Part shown: positions 17,001 through 26,154 of the stretch, one piece after another
How the letters are laid out: each line of letters opens with the position of its first letter
How positions within the stretch are numbered: position 1 is the stretch's first letter
Assembly: GCF_009601505.1 (NCBI RefSeq)
Contig: NZ_WITC01000057.1
Location: 124,001-188,000, forward strand
Reading direction: 5' to 3'
Length of the DNA: 64,000 bases
Source of the DNA: Sinorhizobium terangae
GTDB taxonomy: Bacteria > Pseudomonadota > Alphaproteobacteria > Rhizobiales > Rhizobiaceae
The notes under the pieces: model-generated
Told to the model about the DNA's origin: nothing
Database searches by the model: none
Seen by the model: only the letters and a program-made list of their open reading frames with translations
Made by a program: the position numbers and the translations under genes

Positions 17001-19211
17001 ATGCTGCGTATACACACCGCTGCTAAGGCAGTTCGTGATCGTTTCTTGATGCTGCCATCGAAATTGCGGAGAGAAGAGGCGGGAAAAAGCACCGCCAAGA
17101 TGCTGTTGGCGGTATGGGGTGCGGCGGTCGACATAGGCAGTCGACGCATCCGCGGCGCTGTTCGCAGCGTTCACAAATGTTCTACCCTGTACCTCGCCGA
17201 TCTCGGATCAGCGGCCATTGCGCTCGCCGTGGCCCTGTTGTTGCGCTACGGCGTGGCCGAGCTCAAGACGAGACCGGAAACCGCCTCCGTCCTGTTATGG
17301 TCGGGCGCACAGTACCTCATCATCTGCGCACTCGTTTTTCCCTTGTCCGGACTCTACAGCCGAAACTGGAAGTACGGTTCCATTTCTGACCTTTTCATCA
17401 TACTTCGCGCGGTACTCCTGACATCCCTGCTGCTTGTTTCGCTCCTATTCTTCTCCACGAGGCTGACTGACATTCCACGGACCGTCGTGCCGATGCAGTC
17501 ACTGCTACTGATCGCATTCCTTGCCGCAGCACGGCTGAGTTTTCGCGCTGAGGAGATCCCGCTGGCGCGGCCCGTTTTCAGGAACGGACGCAACAAAGGG
17601 GCAGATAACGATCACCGCATACCGTTGTTGCTCGTCGGCGCCGGCGACGCGGCCGACCTCTATTTGCGGGCGCTCGCACGCGATCCCAACGCCACCTATG
17701 TGCCGGTTGCCTGCCTTGACAGGAATGAGGACCAGATCGGCATGAGCCTGCGCGGCGTACCGATTGCGGGACGCATCGAGGATTTCGAGCAAGTGGTGGC
17801 GGATTTGCAGCAGCTCAACAGGCAGCCGCGTCACGTAGTCTTCACGGAAGCCCCCGCGGCGTTCGGCGAGGAGGCATCGGATAACCTCCTGCGGTCCGCC
17901 GAAAGACTTGGGATCGCTGTCTCGCGCCTGTCGCAGATGACCGAACTCAAGCGCGCAAAGGGCGACAACCCCTACGAGCTGCGGTCCATCGAACTGACCG
18001 ACCTCCTGGAGCGGCCCCAGGCGTCGCTCGACCGCGAGGCAATCGGGCGCCTCGTTCGCGGCCGGCGCGTGCTCATCACCGGGGCAGGAGGTTCGATCGG
18101 CAGCGAACTGACGACGCAGGTCGCCGCCTGCGAACCGGCGGAACTCGTGCTGATCGACAACACAGAATACAACCTTTACGCGATCGACATGGCCCTGAAC
18201 GAGAACTTCCCGGCCGTATCCCGGTGGAGTTACCTCTGCAGTGTCCGCCGCAGTCAGAGGGTCGAGGAGATCTTCGCTCAGCATCGACCCGAGCTGGTCT
18301 TTCATGCAGCGGCGCTGAAACATGTGCCCATGGTGCAGTTGAATCCCTGCGAGGGCGTACTCACCAATGTCATCGGCACCATGAACGTCGCCAATGCAGC
18401 GAAGAAATACGGCACGCTCGCCATGGTTCAGATCTCGACCGACAAGGTCGTCAATTCGACGAGCGTCATGGGCGCGACAAAACGCCTGGCGGAACTCTAT
18501 TGCCAAGCGCTCGACCTGAACGGTCTCGAGACCGGCCGGGGGCCGCGTTTCATGACGGTTCGTTTCGGGAACGTGCTGGGGTCGAGCGGTTCGCTGATCC
18601 CGCTCTTCAAGCGCCAGTTGGCCAGGGGCGGGCCGCTGACGGTAACCGATCCGAACATGACACGCTTCTTCATGACGATCCGCGAGGCCGTCGAATTGAC
18701 TTTGCAGGCTTCCGCTTACGGTTTCGAGAAACAGCTCGGACAGGGCGAGATCTTCGTCCTCGACATGGGCGAGCCGATCAAGATCATCAATATCGCCCGC
18801 CGCATGATCCGGCTGGCCGGTTTCACGCCGGATCAGGATATCGAAATCAAGATCATCGGTTGCCGCCCGGGCGAAAAGCTCTTCGAAGAGCTGTTCGACG
18901 AAACCGACAAGCGCATCAACTCGCCGGTCCCGGGTGTCCTCGGAGCCGTTCCGGAGCCTATCCCATTGCCGACGCTGAGGGACGCCTTCGCACGCCTGCA
19001 GCGCCATTCGGAGCGGGGCAACGAGGCGGACGTCGTGGCGGTCATGCGCGAGCTGCTCCCACGATATGTGCACGATGCTGATCGCAAGCCCGCAGCCGCG
19101 AGTAAGCGCCTGCCGCGGCGGCCGAAGGACCACATCAAGGCCAAGGCGCGCGGATCGCGATCCGGCTACCGCAAGGGCACCCGCGCAGAGTTCCGCTCTC
19201 CGGGCAGTTAA
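17001..19211 (+). CDS. Membrane-bound NDP-sugar 4,6-dehydratase/epimerase of the FlaA1/CapD/WbpM type
   Basis: 736 residues from the ATG at 17001, which follows a strong AGGAAGGGG ribosome binding site. An upstream ATG at 16932 is less likely. Four hydrophobic helices lie between residues 60 and 180, a CoA-binding-like Rossmann segment (LLLVGAGDAADLYL) at about 209-222, and the catalytic SDR domain starts with TGAGGSIGSEL at 360. The active site uses the WbpM-type Ser/Thr-Met-Lys set: STDK at about 479-482, then Met490-x3-Lys494 in VMGATKR. Family members convert UDP-GlcNAc to 4-keto-6-deoxy precursors of QuiNAc, FucNAc or bacillosamine. The Arg/Lys-rich tail after 690 is unusual. It begins the last polysaccharide operon of the region. 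Confidence 0.9.
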   Translation: MLRIHTAAKAVRDRFLMLPSKLRREEAGKSTAKMLLAVWGAAVDIGSRRIRGAVRSVHKCSTLYLADLGSAAIALAVALLLRYGVAELKTRPETASVLLWSGAQYLIICALVFPLSGLYSRNWKYGSISDLFIILRAVLLTSLLLVSLLFFSTRLTDIPRTVVPMQSLLLIAFLAAARLSFRAEEIPLARPVFRNGRNKGADNDHRIPLLLVGAGDAADLYLRALARDPNATYVPVACLDRNEDQIGMSLRGVPIAGRIEDFEQVVADLQQLNRQPRHVVFTEAPAAFGEEASDNLLRSAERLGIAVSRLSQMTELKRAKGDNPYELRSIELTDLLERPQASLDREAIGRLVRGRRVLITGAGGSIGSELTTQVAACEPAELVLIDNTEYNLYAIDMALNENFPAVSRWSYLCSVRRSQRVEEIFAQHRPELVFHAAALKHVPMVQLNPCEGVLTNVIGTMNVANAAKKYGTLAMVQISTDKVVNSTSVMGATKRLAELYCQALDLNGLETGRGPRFMTVRFGNVLGSSGSLIPLFKRQLARGGPLTVTDPNMTRFFMTIREAVELTLQASAYGFEKQLGQGEIFVLDMGEPIKIINIARRMIRLAGFTPDQDIEIKIIGCRPGEKLFEELFDETDKRINSPVPGVLGAVPEPIPLPTLRDAFARLQRHSERGNEADVVAVMRELLPRYVHDADRKPAAASKRLPRRPKDHIKAKARGSRSGYRKGTRAEFRSPGS

Positions 19212-19426
19212 GGGATAACGGGCGCGATTGGTCAGGGCGGATCGTGCAATTGAGATGTGGTGCCTGCGATGCTGCCTTGCTCAGAAACGATGTCGCGGTC
19301 AGATTTTGCAGGCCGGGACGCGCACCACTCCCCTGGCTGCGAATACGGCCACGCCGCGAAGCAGGAGAGCCAGGCGCGGATACTCGTCTCAATGCTCGAG
19401 GTGGAGTCGAATCCGGGAGGTAGGTC

Positions 19427-20653
19427 TTGAACCTTGTTGAGCAGGTTTCGCGCACCGCAACCGAACAAATTGCGGGCCAGTCGGCAAGACCCGCCGACGC
19501 AGCATACCCGCCCCGGCAGAAACGCGTGATTGCCGTCGTCGCCAGCTTGACGGCATCTCTCGTGATCTTTCGGCTCGAATTGCTGAGACGGATGGTCGCC
19601 GCCGGCCATGACGTCATCGCCTTCGCTCCCGAAAACGACCAGCGAGTGGAGCGGGAGCTCGCTGAAATCGGTGTTCGCTTCGTTCGCATTCCGATGGCCC
19701 GGACCGGTCTTAACCCGCTTGAAGACATCCGCACCTTTTGGTCGCTGCGGCAACACTTCAAGCGGCTGAAGCCGGACATGGTCCTTCCCTATACGATGAA
19801 GCCGATCATCTATGCGGGCCTCGCCGCCCGGACGCTCGGAATCAAGGAGCGGTGTTTCCTCGTCACGGGTCTCGGCCACGTCTTCTCCGACGCCGGCGGT
19901 CGCTCGTTCAAAGCTTTGGCCGTTCGCCAGCTATGCGTCCGGCTATATCGATCGGCGCTCAAGCGCGCGAGGGTTGTGTTTGTCTATAACGACGCCGATG
20001 CCGAGGACATTCGCCGCTACCGGATGCTTGGAGACGGCATATCGCCGACGATGATTTCAGGATCCGGCGTCGATTTGAAGCATTTCGCCTACGCGCGAGC
20101 GCCCCGCGGCGGGCTTGTCTTCCTCATGATTGCACGGTTGCTGCGCGACAAAGGCGTCGTCGAATATATCGAAGCCGCGCGGATCGTGCGGCGCACTTTT
20201 CCTGAAGCCAGGTTCCAGCTGCTCGGCCATTTCGATTGCAATCCGACGGCAATCTCGCGCGAGGAAATCGAAGGCTGGGTGGGCGAAGGGATCCTCGAAT
20301 ATCTCGGCACCACCAATGACGTGCGGCCCTGTCTGTCAGCCTGCAATGTTTTCGTCCTGCCTTCCTACTACCGGGAAGGTATTCCCCGGAGCATCCTCGA
20401 GGCGCTGGCGATCGGAAGGCCGGTGATTACGACGGACCTGCCGGGCTGCCGCGACACGGTGCAGCCGGGTGTGAACGGCATGACGGTGAAGCCGCTCGAC
20501 ATCGTCGCGCTCGCCGATGCGATGGCGTCCTTTGCCCGCGATCCGGACTTGGCGGAAAAGATGGGCAAGCGCTCGCGGGAGCTCGCGGAGACCAAATTCG
20601 ACGTGCACATGATCAATCGGACGCTGTTCGCCGGCATGCGCTTAACCGAGTGA
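19427..20653 (+). CDS. GT4 glycosyltransferase (PglA/WbpH-like)
   Basis: 408 residues with a TTG start at 19427, supported by GGGAGG six bases upstream. No suitable ATG is near. The first 30 residues are a non-conserved extension before IAVVASLTASLVIFRLELLRRM. The segments AFAPENDQRVEREL, MARTGLNPLEDI, PYTMKPIIYAGLAA and LVTGLGHVF match the family that transfers HexNAc to Und-PP-linked amino-sugars, and YREGIPRSILEALAIGRPVITT is the E-x7-E donor site. It probably adds the second sugar after a 6-deoxy-amino-sugar made through the FlaA1-like enzyme upstream. There is a 215-base gap from that gene. Confidence 0.88.
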   Translation: MNLVEQVSRTATEQIAGQSARPADAAYPPRQKRVIAVVASLTASLVIFRLELLRRMVAAGHDVIAFAPENDQRVERELAEIGVRFVRIPMARTGLNPLEDIRTFWSLRQHFKRLKPDMVLPYTMKPIIYAGLAARTLGIKERCFLVTGLGHVFSDAGGRSFKALAVRQLCVRLYRSALKRARVVFVYNDADAEDIRRYRMLGDGISPTMISGSGVDLKHFAYARAPRGGLVFLMIARLLRDKGVVEYIEAARIVRRTFPEARFQLLGHFDCNPTAISREEIEGWVGEGILEYLGTTNDVRPCLSACNVFVLPSYYREGIPRSILEALAIGRPVITTDLPGCRDTVQPGVNGMTVKPLDIVALADAMASFARDPDLAEKMGKRSRELAETKFDVHMINRTLFAGMRLTE

Positions 20654-20695
20654 CGCGAGTTCCATGACGCAGTTGATCTACCCGTTGAGAGACGC

Positions 20696-21808
20696 ATGGG
20701 CATCGCCGAACACAGAGCCGCCGCGATGATGATGCATGTCATTACCAACTTCACCGCCAGCGCCGGCGCCGAGACCATGCTGGCGCGTCTCCTGCGCGGT
20801 GCGACCGACGAGCGCATCATCGTCGTTTCGCTCATCGGCGTGTCGGATCGCAATCGCAATCTCGCCAACAATCCGAGAGTTATCTATGTGCCGCTGGCGG
20901 CCGGCTCCCTCGCCGCCCTTCCGGGCGCAGTCCTCAGGCTCGCGCAACTCATCCGCAAGGAGCGGCCTGACGCAATCCTGTGCTGGATGTACCACGCGAT
21001 GATCGCCGGCATGATCGCCGCGCGCATGGCCAGGTGTGAAGCACCGGTTTACTGGAACATTCGCCAGTCCCTGGATGATCCCGCTTCGCTTACGCGCAGT
21101 TCACGCCTCGCAATTGCGGGCGCAAAGCTGCTGTCGAACCAACCGGCCGGCATCATCTACAACAGCACGCGCGCCCTGGAGCTACATCGGGCTTACGGCT
21201 ATGTAAACCGGAACATGGTTGTCATTCCGAACGGCTTCGAGTTGCCGCGGATCGGTCCCCCAGAGGCGACAACCGCCCGCCGGATCGGCATCGTCGGTCG
21301 ATTTCATCCGCAGAAGGATCACGGCACATTCTTCAAAGCCGTGGCCGCTGTTCGCGACACGCATCCGCACGCACTCTTTTCTGCGGCGGGCAATGGGGTT
21401 TCCCGCGACAACCGCGCTGTCGTCGACCTGATGGCGGAAGCGGGTTTGCCGGAACATGCCGTCGATCTCAAGGGTGAGATCTCCGACATGCCTTCCTACT
21501 ACCGCAGCATCGACGCCTTGGTGCTGTCTTCGAGGACCGAGGGTTTTCCCAACGTGATTGCAGAAGCGATGAGCTATGCCAAGCCGATCGTCACGACGGA
21601 CGTCGGCGATGCCGCCGCCGTCGCGGGAAAGGCCGGCATTGCCGTACCTGCACGCAACCCCGAGGCACTCGCCAAGGCGATCCGCGAAATCCTTGACCTC
21701 TCGCCGACCGAATATGCCCGCTATGCGCGCACCGCCCGAGAGCGGGTCGAAAACGAGTATGCGATCAATGCGATCAGGGAAAAATATGCAGAGTTTCTAA
21801 TGCATTAA
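20696..21808 (+). CDS. GT4 glycosyltransferase
   Basis: 370 residues. In-frame ATGs at residues 11-13 could be the real start, since homology-like sequence begins at MHVITNFTASAGAETML. The N-terminal domain has the GAETML acceptor loop and WMYHAMIAGMIAA. The C-terminal domain has VGRFHPQKDHGTFFKA and the donor motif EGFPNVIAEAMSYAKPIVTTD. It belongs with cytosolic enzymes that extend lipid-linked repeat units. It lies 42 bases after the preceding GT4 gene and is likely in the same operon. Sugar specificity is unknown. Confidence 0.88.
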   Translation: MGIAEHRAAAMMMHVITNFTASAGAETMLARLLRGATDERIIVVSLIGVSDRNRNLANNPRVIYVPLAAGSLAALPGAVLRLAQLIRKERPDAILCWMYHAMIAGMIAARMARCEAPVYWNIRQSLDDPASLTRSSRLAIAGAKLLSNQPAGIIYNSTRALELHRAYGYVNRNMVVIPNGFELPRIGPPEATTARRIGIVGRFHPQKDHGTFFKAVAAVRDTHPHALFSAAGNGVSRDNRAVVDLMAEAGLPEHAVDLKGEISDMPSYYRSIDALVLSSRTEGFPNVIAEAMSYAKPIVTTDVGDAAAVAGKAGIAVPARNPEALAKAIREILDLSPTEYARYARTARERVENEYAINAIREKYAEFLMH

Positions 21809-22063
21809 AGCAGACTCTCGCATGCAATCATCGTCCATCGATTCATTGCATTTCCCGGTAAAATTGCTGAATCTTAAAGAAATGATGTTCGCTTTTCCCG
21901 TCTTGAGCGCAGTTGAGGAGCGTTGAAATATTCTAAGATAAGTAGTATCATTAACTTTTCCACTGTAAAATACTGCGTCTTCTGCGTCGATGGGCGTCTT
22001 TGAGGCTGGGATCACTTTTGCGCCCCATTCTCAAATTATCGGCCCTCCTGCAACAGCTAGGAG

Positions 22064-23233
22064 ATGATGATGATTTTTAAAGGAACCAGTCTGTCCGACA
22101 CGATCCGCGGCGCTCTCAGCGACGACGAGCTTTGGGGCTATGCCGGCGATGACTATCTCGACGGCGGAGCAGGCAACGACAAGATCTTCGGCGGCCTTGG
22201 TAACGATTACATTGTCGGCGGCGACGGCGACGACTATGCCGAGGGTGACGACGGAAACGATCGCTTTGCCGGCGGCTTGGGTAACGACACACTCAAGGGC
22301 GGACTAGGAAACGACATCTTTGACGGCGGCGATGGCAGCGACATCCTGGATGGCGGCGACGGCCATGACCAAATCCTTGGCGGCCGCGGACACGACAAGA
22401 TCTTTGGCGGCGCAGGCGAGGAATACATCGATGCGGGCGAGGGTGATGATATCATCTACGCCGGCTCAGGAAATGACGGGTTCAACAATCGCGTAAATCC
22501 GGCGACCGGAAAGGTCACGCAGCAGGCGGTCGGCGGCGGCGCCGGCAATGACAAGATCTACGGTGAAGAGGGCAACGACGTTCTCAAAGGCCAGTCCGGC
22601 AATGACCGGGTCGATGGCGGCATCGGCGATGACATCGTTGATGGTGGCGATGGGAACAACTACCTGGACGGCGGGGACGGGAATGACATTCTCGACTCGG
22701 AAACCGGCATAGACGAGGCCCATGGCGGAGCCGGCGCTGACAGGATCGAGGTCGGCGCCGGGAACGATCTCGCGTACGGGGACGCCGGCAATGATGCCAT
22801 CTCGGGCGAAGCCGGGGACGACGCCCTCGACGGTGGCATCGGCAACGACACCGTTTTTGGTGGTGATGGCAACGACACGGTTCGCGGCGATGCGGGGAGC
22901 GACGTTCTCCTTGGCGAAGCTGGAAGCGATATCCTATGGGGCGGAGCGGATTCCGACCGCTTCGTCTTCAAGGCGACGCCGGCGCTTAGTGGCCAAGACA
23001 CCGTCATGGATTTCCAGGATGGCGTCGATTTCCTGGTTATCGAAAAACTCGGGGTTACCCAGTATTCCAGCTCCGGCGCCAATGGGACCGTGTATGCCTA
23101 CGACACCTCCGGCGGCGACGTGCTGATAAAGGGTCACGACTCTGCCGGTCACGCGTTTTCGATTCTCGTGGACGACCCCAACGGCACCCTCAGCGCCGCC
23201 AATTTTTCGAGAAGCGACTTCCTCTTCGCCTGA
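22064..23233 (+). CDS. RTX calcium-binding repeat protein, likely type I secreted
   Basis: 389 acidic residues composed largely of GGxGxDxLx nonapeptides in two blocks (about 18-140 and 160-300) separated by a short non-repeat linker (GFNNRVNPATG). Each block should fold into a calcium-loaded beta-roll outside the cell. No Sec signal is present. The last 75 residues, ending in a DDPNGTLSAANFSRSDFLFA-type tail, fit a C-terminal ABC-exporter signal. No catalytic domain is attached, so a structural, adhesive or biofilm-matrix role is plausible, as for rhizobial RTX adhesins. No cognate HlyB/D genes lie in this window. A clustered ATG run at 22064 follows GGAG. A perfect hairpin follows the gene. 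Confidence 0.9.
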   Translation: MMMIFKGTSLSDTIRGALSDDELWGYAGDDYLDGGAGNDKIFGGLGNDYIVGGDGDDYAEGDDGNDRFAGGLGNDTLKGGLGNDIFDGGDGSDILDGGDGHDQILGGRGHDKIFGGAGEEYIDAGEGDDIIYAGSGNDGFNNRVNPATGKVTQQAVGGGAGNDKIYGEEGNDVLKGQSGNDRVDGGIGDDIVDGGDGNNYLDGGDGNDILDSETGIDEAHGGAGADRIEVGAGNDLAYGDAGNDAISGEAGDDALDGGIGNDTVFGGDGNDTVRGDAGSDVLLGEAGSDILWGGADSDRFVFKATPALSGQDTVMDFQDGVDFLVIEKLGVTQYSSSGANGTVYAYDTSGGDVLIKGHDSAGHAFSILVDDPNGTLSAANFSRSDFLFA

Positions 23234-23288
23234 TGCAGATCGGCAGGAAGCTCTGAACAACAGGAAAATTCGGAAAAGCGGTACGCTT

Positions 23289-23322
23289 GAACGGGAAGTC
23301 GCCACACGGCGACTTCCCGTTC
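23289..23322. terminator. Perfect 15-bp stem-loop after the RTX gene
   Basis: The arms gaacgggaagtcgcc and ggcgacttcccgttc pair perfectly around a four-base loop (acac), 55 bases downstream of the RTX stop. There is no T-run, so it may act as a 3' RNA-stabilising or factor-assisted terminator. It lies between convergent genes and could serve both strands. Confidence 0.8.
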
Positions 23323-23369
23323 GCCGTTCAGGGCCTCACCCGGTCCTCGCCTCAGCTTCGAGCGGAGCA

Positions 23370-24305
23370 CTATTCTTGACTGCTGGCGCTCTGGAAGTCC
23401 GAAAATCCTGTCTCTGCTTTCCATGCTTCAATGCCTTGGCGGAAAGAGCGCGGGATGTATCCTAACTGGTCGACCGCCTTTGCCACGTTCAAAGCAGCAA
23501 AACCCATCATGGTCTCATCCGACCTCGCGCCTTCAACGTTGACGAGATCCGGGTCCGCTCCAAGCGCGTCGGCGATGATTTCCGCCGCTTCCAGCGACCT
23601 GCAGGCCTGGCCGCTGCCCGCATTAAATATCCCCGCCTGTTCCTTCTCGACCGCCGCCAGAGCAAGCGAGATGACGTCGTCGACGTAGACAAGATCGACG
23701 CGATATCGTCCCCCATCCCGTATGGCCACAGGGCGCCCACTCCCGAGCGTGCGGATGAACGTCGGTATCATCCCCGAGCCATGCATACCGGGACCATAAA
23801 CGGATGCGAGGCGAAGCACCGTTACCGGCATGGTGTTTGCCGTTCCGAAAGCCAGCAGGCAAATTTCCGCCGAGAGCTTGCTCGCCAGGTAATAACTGGC
23901 GCGATACACGGGAAAGGCGGCGCTTGTCTCCGACGCCGACTCGGAAGCGGGCGTGTAAACCTGTCCCGATCCGAAAAAAACAAACCGCTTCACGCCCTGC
24001 GAGGCGGCATCCATCGCGAGCCGCAAGGCACCGTTGGTGTTGACCTCGAAGCATCTCGCGGCCTGACGCGGATCGCCGAAATCGGCTGGAATATAAGCGG
24101 CAAGATGGAAAACCGCGTCCGCTTGCGTCACCGCCGGCAATGGGTCACCAATCGCCCATTTTTCGATCTGCAAACGAGAGCTTTTTCTCCACGTCACACG
24201 ATCCGGGTCGCGTGCAAGGGCGATGACCTGGTACCCTTTTGAAAGTGCCTGACCGATCAGTCTCGAAGCGATAAACCCTGTCGCGCCGGTAACAACGAGC
24301 TGCAT
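23370..24305 (-). CDS. NAD-dependent epimerase/dehydratase (extended SDR)
   Basis: 311 residues. The N-terminal nucleotide loop is TGATGFIASRL (residues 6-16), followed by VFHLAAYIPADFGDP. The active-site Ser lies in VFFGSGQVYTP and the Tyr-x3-Lys pair in SYYLASKLSAE. The C-terminal substrate domain contains RLASVYGPGMHG and the DLVYVDDVISLAL segment. It presumably modifies an NDP-sugar. It is followed upstream by an ATP-grasp and a PHP gene, all leftward, with a 33-base gap to the ATP-grasp gene, suggesting one pathway. The specific sugar cannot be named. Confidence 0.82.
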   Translation of the reverse strand: MQLVVTGATGFIASRLIGQALSKGYQVIALARDPDRVTWRKSSRLQIEKWAIGDPLPAVTQADAVFHLAAYIPADFGDPRQAARCFEVNTNGALRLAMDAASQGVKRFVFFGSGQVYTPASESASETSAAFPVYRASYYLASKLSAEICLLAFGTANTMPVTVLRLASVYGPGMHGSGMIPTFIRTLGSGRPVAIRDGGRYRVDLVYVDDVISLALAAVEKEQAGIFNAGSGQACRSLEAAEIIADALGADPDLVNVEGARSDETMMGFAALNVAKAVDQLGYIPRSFRQGIEAWKAETGFSDFQSASSQE

Positions 24306-24338
24306 CTGTGTCGAACCTCGCCTTCCCGTGCTGGCCGC

Positions 24339-25331
24339 CTAGACTTCTTCCTGCAGCCGCCCGGTGGCCGTGATCAATTCGCCGGGTCTCACGACGGTCT
24401 CCGACCAGTGCCGCAAAATCGTCACAGGCATGATGTCCGGCTGCTCGACTGGCTCGCCAAAAAGGATATGCCGGATCGACATCTCCACCTCGTTGAACCC
24501 TGCATGGATCCGGACTGCCGTGGTGCCTGAAAACCGCGCATTGATCTCGAAAACGCGGGGAACGCCATCGTCCAGACGAAACTGAAAGTTCGCCGGACCA
24601 TAGGCGCCAAGAGCGTCGGCTGCCTCTGCCATTGCCTTGTTCAAGGCCGGAAAGGGCTCGGCAAAGGCCCTGTAGGTGTTGCCATCCCGAAGGTCTCTTC
24701 GCATGACGATTGTCGCGCGGCATTTTCCATCGAAGGTCAGCGTGCCGGCGGTATACTCGGTCGCGTCCGAGCCGACATATTTCTGGATAACGATGTCGGG
24801 CTGCTCGGCTATGGCTTGCCTCAACTGCTCCCGGTTGCGCACGACGCTGAAGCCGATCGACCTGGCGCCGACCCGGGGCTTGACGACGAGCGGAAAGCCG
24901 CACCGTTCGATCAGCGTCTCCTCATCACCCGGCAAACACGAAGGAACGAACCCCAGTCTCCGCTCCCGGAGGAACTCGGAGGTGAGCCATTTGTCGTTCG
25001 CGATCGAGACCACATGCGGCGAACTGATGATCACCTTGGTTCCGTAGGCCCTCTCGATCATCTCGCGGTTCGCTGCAAGGATTGGCAGCTCCACATCGGT
25101 CCCGGGGATGAGGATGTCGGGCCGCTCGGCACGCAGCAGCTCGCCCAGCCTGTCGAGATATTCAGGGTCCTTCGCCATCGGGACGAGGTAGGCGACATCG
25201 CCCCAGTACAGGCCGGCCGAGAGCGGGCTCGGGTCGCCGACGATTATCGTCGCCTTCAGGGTCGAACGCCGCAAGGCGCGAATGATGCCTTGCCCAAGGA
25301 GGGCGCCTGCACCCGTGATGAACACCTTCAT
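24339..25331 (-). CDS. ATP-grasp domain protein (carbamoyl-phosphate-synthase-large-subunit-like)
   Basis: 330 residues. An N-terminal pre-ATP-grasp Rossmann region (ITGAGALLGQGIIRAL) is followed by SIANDKWLTSEFL, the ATP-binding FPLVVKPRVGARSIGF loop and the metal-binding FEINARFSGTT segment near residue 265. These enzymes activate a carboxylate as acyl-phosphate and ligate it to an amine or thiol. The gene overlaps the PHP gene by four bases (25328-25331), so the two are coupled. Its place beside an NDP-sugar epimerase hints at amide decoration of a sugar, but substrate is unknown. A small-peptide or amino-acid ligase is an alternative. Confidence 0.8.
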   Translation of the reverse strand: MKVFITGAGALLGQGIIRALRRSTLKATIIVGDPSPLSAGLYWGDVAYLVPMAKDPEYLDRLGELLRAERPDILIPGTDVELPILAANREMIERAYGTKVIISSPHVVSIANDKWLTSEFLRERRLGFVPSCLPGDEETLIERCGFPLVVKPRVGARSIGFSVVRNREQLRQAIAEQPDIVIQKYVGSDATEYTAGTLTFDGKCRATIVMRRDLRDGNTYRAFAEPFPALNKAMAEAADALGAYGPANFQFRLDDGVPRVFEINARFSGTTAVRIHAGFNEVEMSIRHILFGEPVEQPDIMPVTILRHWSETVVRPGELITATGRLQEEV

Positions 25332-26068
25332 GATCGCCCTACCCCCAGTTCAATGAGCTGATCCCTGCAGCGGCCCAATTCGCTCAACTTGTGCGCATCA
25401 GAACCGATCGAAACAAACGGGTTGACCTCTTCGCACAAGGCCAGAAATGCCGGCATATCGACGAGATACGAGGAGTTGATCTCGATCGCGATCCCCCGCT
25501 CGAGCGTCGCCGTCATCAACGCGCGAAAATATGACTCCGGAAACCGGCCATGCCGCCTCAGGCTCATGCCACCCGGGTGACCAAGCACGTCGATCGGCGC
25601 ACTTGCGATCATTCCCATCGACAGCCGGAATTCGATTTCGGACGTCTCATCGAATGACAGTTGTTTGAAATCCAGATAACCGCCGTGGCCGTCCGGGAAT
25701 CGGTGAACGACGCCGAGAACGATGTCGCACGCGTCAAGCACGGACTGCGACACATCCAGCCGGCCATTGTCGTCGATGGCTTTCGTTTCACAGCCGACAT
25801 AGACGCGCAAATCATCGAACCGGCGCGCAGCGGAGAGAATCTCGGCCTTGAAGTCAGGAAACCACGAGGTGTCTTCTCGGACGTGCTCCGTGAAGGCAAG
25901 CTCAGCGAGACCGCGCTGCTTGGCCGTTTGCAGGATCTCAAGCGCCGTCGCCTGCCCATCGGTCCAGCTGGTGTGGACCTGCAGCTCGACATTCAAGTGC
26001 TCTCGGCTGAGATCCCGAAAACGACAGAACACAGGCTTGCCGATGCGCGTTTTCCCTTGCCCGTCCAT
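25328..26068 (-). CDS. PHP-domain metal-dependent phosphoesterase
   Basis: 246 residues with PHP-type metal-site elements: QVHTSWTDG near residue 30, AFTEHVRED near 58, a Glu in YVGCETKA, a later HPGG and the C-terminal GSDAHKLSELG (Asp-x-His). The first motif is Gln-x-His rather than the standard His-x-His. Relatives act as phosphatases such as histidinol phosphatase or as nucleases. It overlaps the ATP-grasp gene and lies 86 bases downstream of cysQ in the same direction. It may remove phosphate from an intermediate in the neighbouring sugar or ligase pathway. This is an inference. Confidence 0.8.
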   Translation of the reverse strand: MDGQGKTRIGKPVFCRFRDLSREHLNVELQVHTSWTDGQATALEILQTAKQRGLAELAFTEHVREDTSWFPDFKAEILSAARRFDDLRVYVGCETKAIDDNGRLDVSQSVLDACDIVLGVVHRFPDGHGGYLDFKQLSFDETSEIEFRLSMGMIASAPIDVLGHPGGMSLRRHGRFPESYFRALMTATLERGIAIEINSSYLVDMPAFLALCEEVNPFVSIGSDAHKLSELGRCRDQLIELGVGRS

Positions 26069-26154
26069 GCTTTACCGTGCCCTTCGCCAAATACTCCCGG
26101 TAGACGTACCAAACTGTCGATTCTGCGGCCAAATGCGCGGGAGACCACGTGCCT

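Noticed and set aside
17505-19133. A 542-codon minus-strand frame
   Set aside because: It is antisense to the FlaA1-like gene, rich in Asp/His/Arg and without domain structure, so a shadow.
22100-22950. Tandem DNA repeats that could look like a CRISPR or minisatellite
   Set aside because: They are codon-level repeats of RTX nonapeptides in frame, without uniform repeats and spacers.
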